From contig NZ_JALIQS010000012.1 in NCBI RefSeq assembly GCF_024704725.1, forward strand, positions 1 to 64,000: a stretch of 64,000 nt of DNA. Reading direction: 5' to 3'. Below are positions 63,504 to 64,000 of this stretch, piece after piece. A program made the position numbers and the translations under genes. The notes beneath the pieces were generated by a model. The model searched no databases and was not told where the DNA came from. It saw only the letters and a program-made list of their open reading frames with translations. The DNA comes from Shinella sp. CPCC 101442. GTDB taxonomy: Bacteria; Pseudomonadota; Alphaproteobacteria; Rhizobiales; Rhizobiaceae. How positions within the stretch are numbered: the stretch's first letter is position 1; each line of letters starts with the position of its first letter.

Positions 63504-64000
63504 CTAACCATTTCCCAGGCGCCGCTCGGCGCCGGGCACGATGCGTTCCGCACCGGTGAAAATCTCGAAGTCCTCGCCGCGCACCAGCGCGATCAGCGTC
63601 ATGCCGGCATCCTCCGCCGTTCGGATGGCGAGCGCGGTCGGTGCCGAAATGGCGATGATGAACGGGCTGCCGATGATCGCCGTCTTCTGCACCATCTCGA
63701 CCGAGACGCGGCTGGTGACGACCACGGCGCCCGCGCCACCGGCATGGCCGGCGCGTCGCGCGGCACCAACGAGCTTGTCCAGCGCGTTGTGCCGGCCGAC
63801 ATCCTCGCGCACCGCGATGAGGCCTTGGCCCGGCACATAGAAGCCCGCGCCATGCACGGCGCGCGTCACCATGTGCAGCGGCTGCTGACCGTTCAGAAGG
63901 CGAACCGCTTCGACGACCTGGTCCTCCAGAAGGGTAAGCGGTGATGAACGCACCGAAGGCGTGACGCGAACCGCCTGTTCGATCGATTCGATGCCGCAGA
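63504..64000 (-). CDS. fdhD: Formate dehydrogenase accessory sulfurtransferase FdhD (5' end outside window)
   Basis: The minus-strand frame is open from the window edge (residues CGIESIEQAVRVTP) to a stop at 63504, covering about 165 C-terminal residues of FdhD. Features are GAGFYVPGQGLIAVREDVGRHNALDK, VTSRVSVEMVQK and SAPTALAI. FdhD passes sulfur from IscS to the molybdenum cofactor of formate dehydrogenase. The CGxE segment at the edge follows the family's central cysteine region. The reading frame has no break, so only the start is missing. Confidence 0.92.
   Translation of the reverse strand, partial: CGIESIEQAVRVTPSVRSSPLTLLEDQVVEAVRLLNGQQPLHMVTRAVHGAGFYVPGQGLIAVREDVGRHNALDKLVGAARRAGHAGGAGAVVVTSRVSVEMVQKTAIIGSPFIIAISAPTALAIRTAEDAGMTLIALVRGEDFEIFTGAERIVPGAERRLGNG

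Overview
The window is a GC-rich chromosomal segment from an alphaproteobacterium, almost certainly a member of the Rhizobiaceae or a close relative; the genus cannot be fixed from the sequence alone. The evidence is gene content and order: ALA synthase (Shemin pathway), CobS/CobT aerobic cobaltochelatase, a receiver-only CpdR, a DUF4175/TIGR02302 protein, DUF2125 and DUF3108 proteins, a rhizobial FtsE/FtsX-YdcF-PlsC block, fdsD/fdhD, and a RIME-like intergenic palindromic repeat. Coding density is very high. I see no prophage, transposase, CRISPR array or plasmid functions; this is core chromosome.

Layout. 0-5 kb: end of etfA, 3-hydroxybutyryl-CoA dehydrogenase, and a sulfate ABC transporter (sbp-cysT-cysW-cysA). 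5-9 kb: RIME-like repeat, tlpA divergent from argH, an LptM-like lipoprotein, lysA. 9-18.8 kb: the TIGR02302 protein, cpdR, hpt, a membrane protein, ftsEX, a YdcF-family protein, plsC, a ChaC-type cyclotransferase, DUF2125. 18.8-24.5 kb: tyrC, a methyltransferase, glyoxalase II, an EamA exporter, DUF3108, rpmB, and a queuosine-precursor transporter behind a candidate preQ1 riboswitch. 24.5-34.5 kb: a phytase-like exported protein, cobT, cobS, a J-domain protein, bolA, a shortened CorC-type protein, aroB-aroK, a 49-residue membrane protein, xerD, accA. 34.7-46.4 kb: L,D-transpeptidase lipoprotein, TusA-like protein, a COG0523 GTPase, a D,D-carboxypeptidase, an M20 amidohydrolase, tRNA-Arg(CCT), a diguanylate cyclase, a META-MliC protein, dxr, hemA. 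46.6-50.4 kb: a form II coxS-coxL-coxM molybdenum hydroxylase operon. 50.9-64 kb: a glycine-zipper lipoprotein, tamA-tamB, an Lrp regulator divergent from arginase-ornithine aminotransferase, cheW, a double-PAS chemoreceptor, and fdsD with partial fdhD.

Functional themes are envelope biogenesis (ftsEX, plsC, lptM, tamAB, L,D-transpeptidase, D,D-carboxypeptidase), amino-acid metabolism (argH, lysA, aroBK, tyrC, arginase/OAT), cofactors (cobST, hemA, dxr, molybdoenzyme genes) and signalling (CpdR, GGDEF protein, chemoreceptor).

The most interesting signals are non-coding. (1) A family of covarying hairpins with an 11-12 nt loop recurs at four places (2274-2309, 7645-7688, 13743-13784, 17678-17716), usually 18-19 nt before a start codon that is not ATG. 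(2) The start codon of the yhhQ-type gene at 23811 lies in the second stem of a possible preQ1-I H-type pseudoknot. (3) TTTGCC/GGCAAA elements repeat every 18-21 bp between the lrp and arginase genes, as expected for Lrp-type DNA wrapping.
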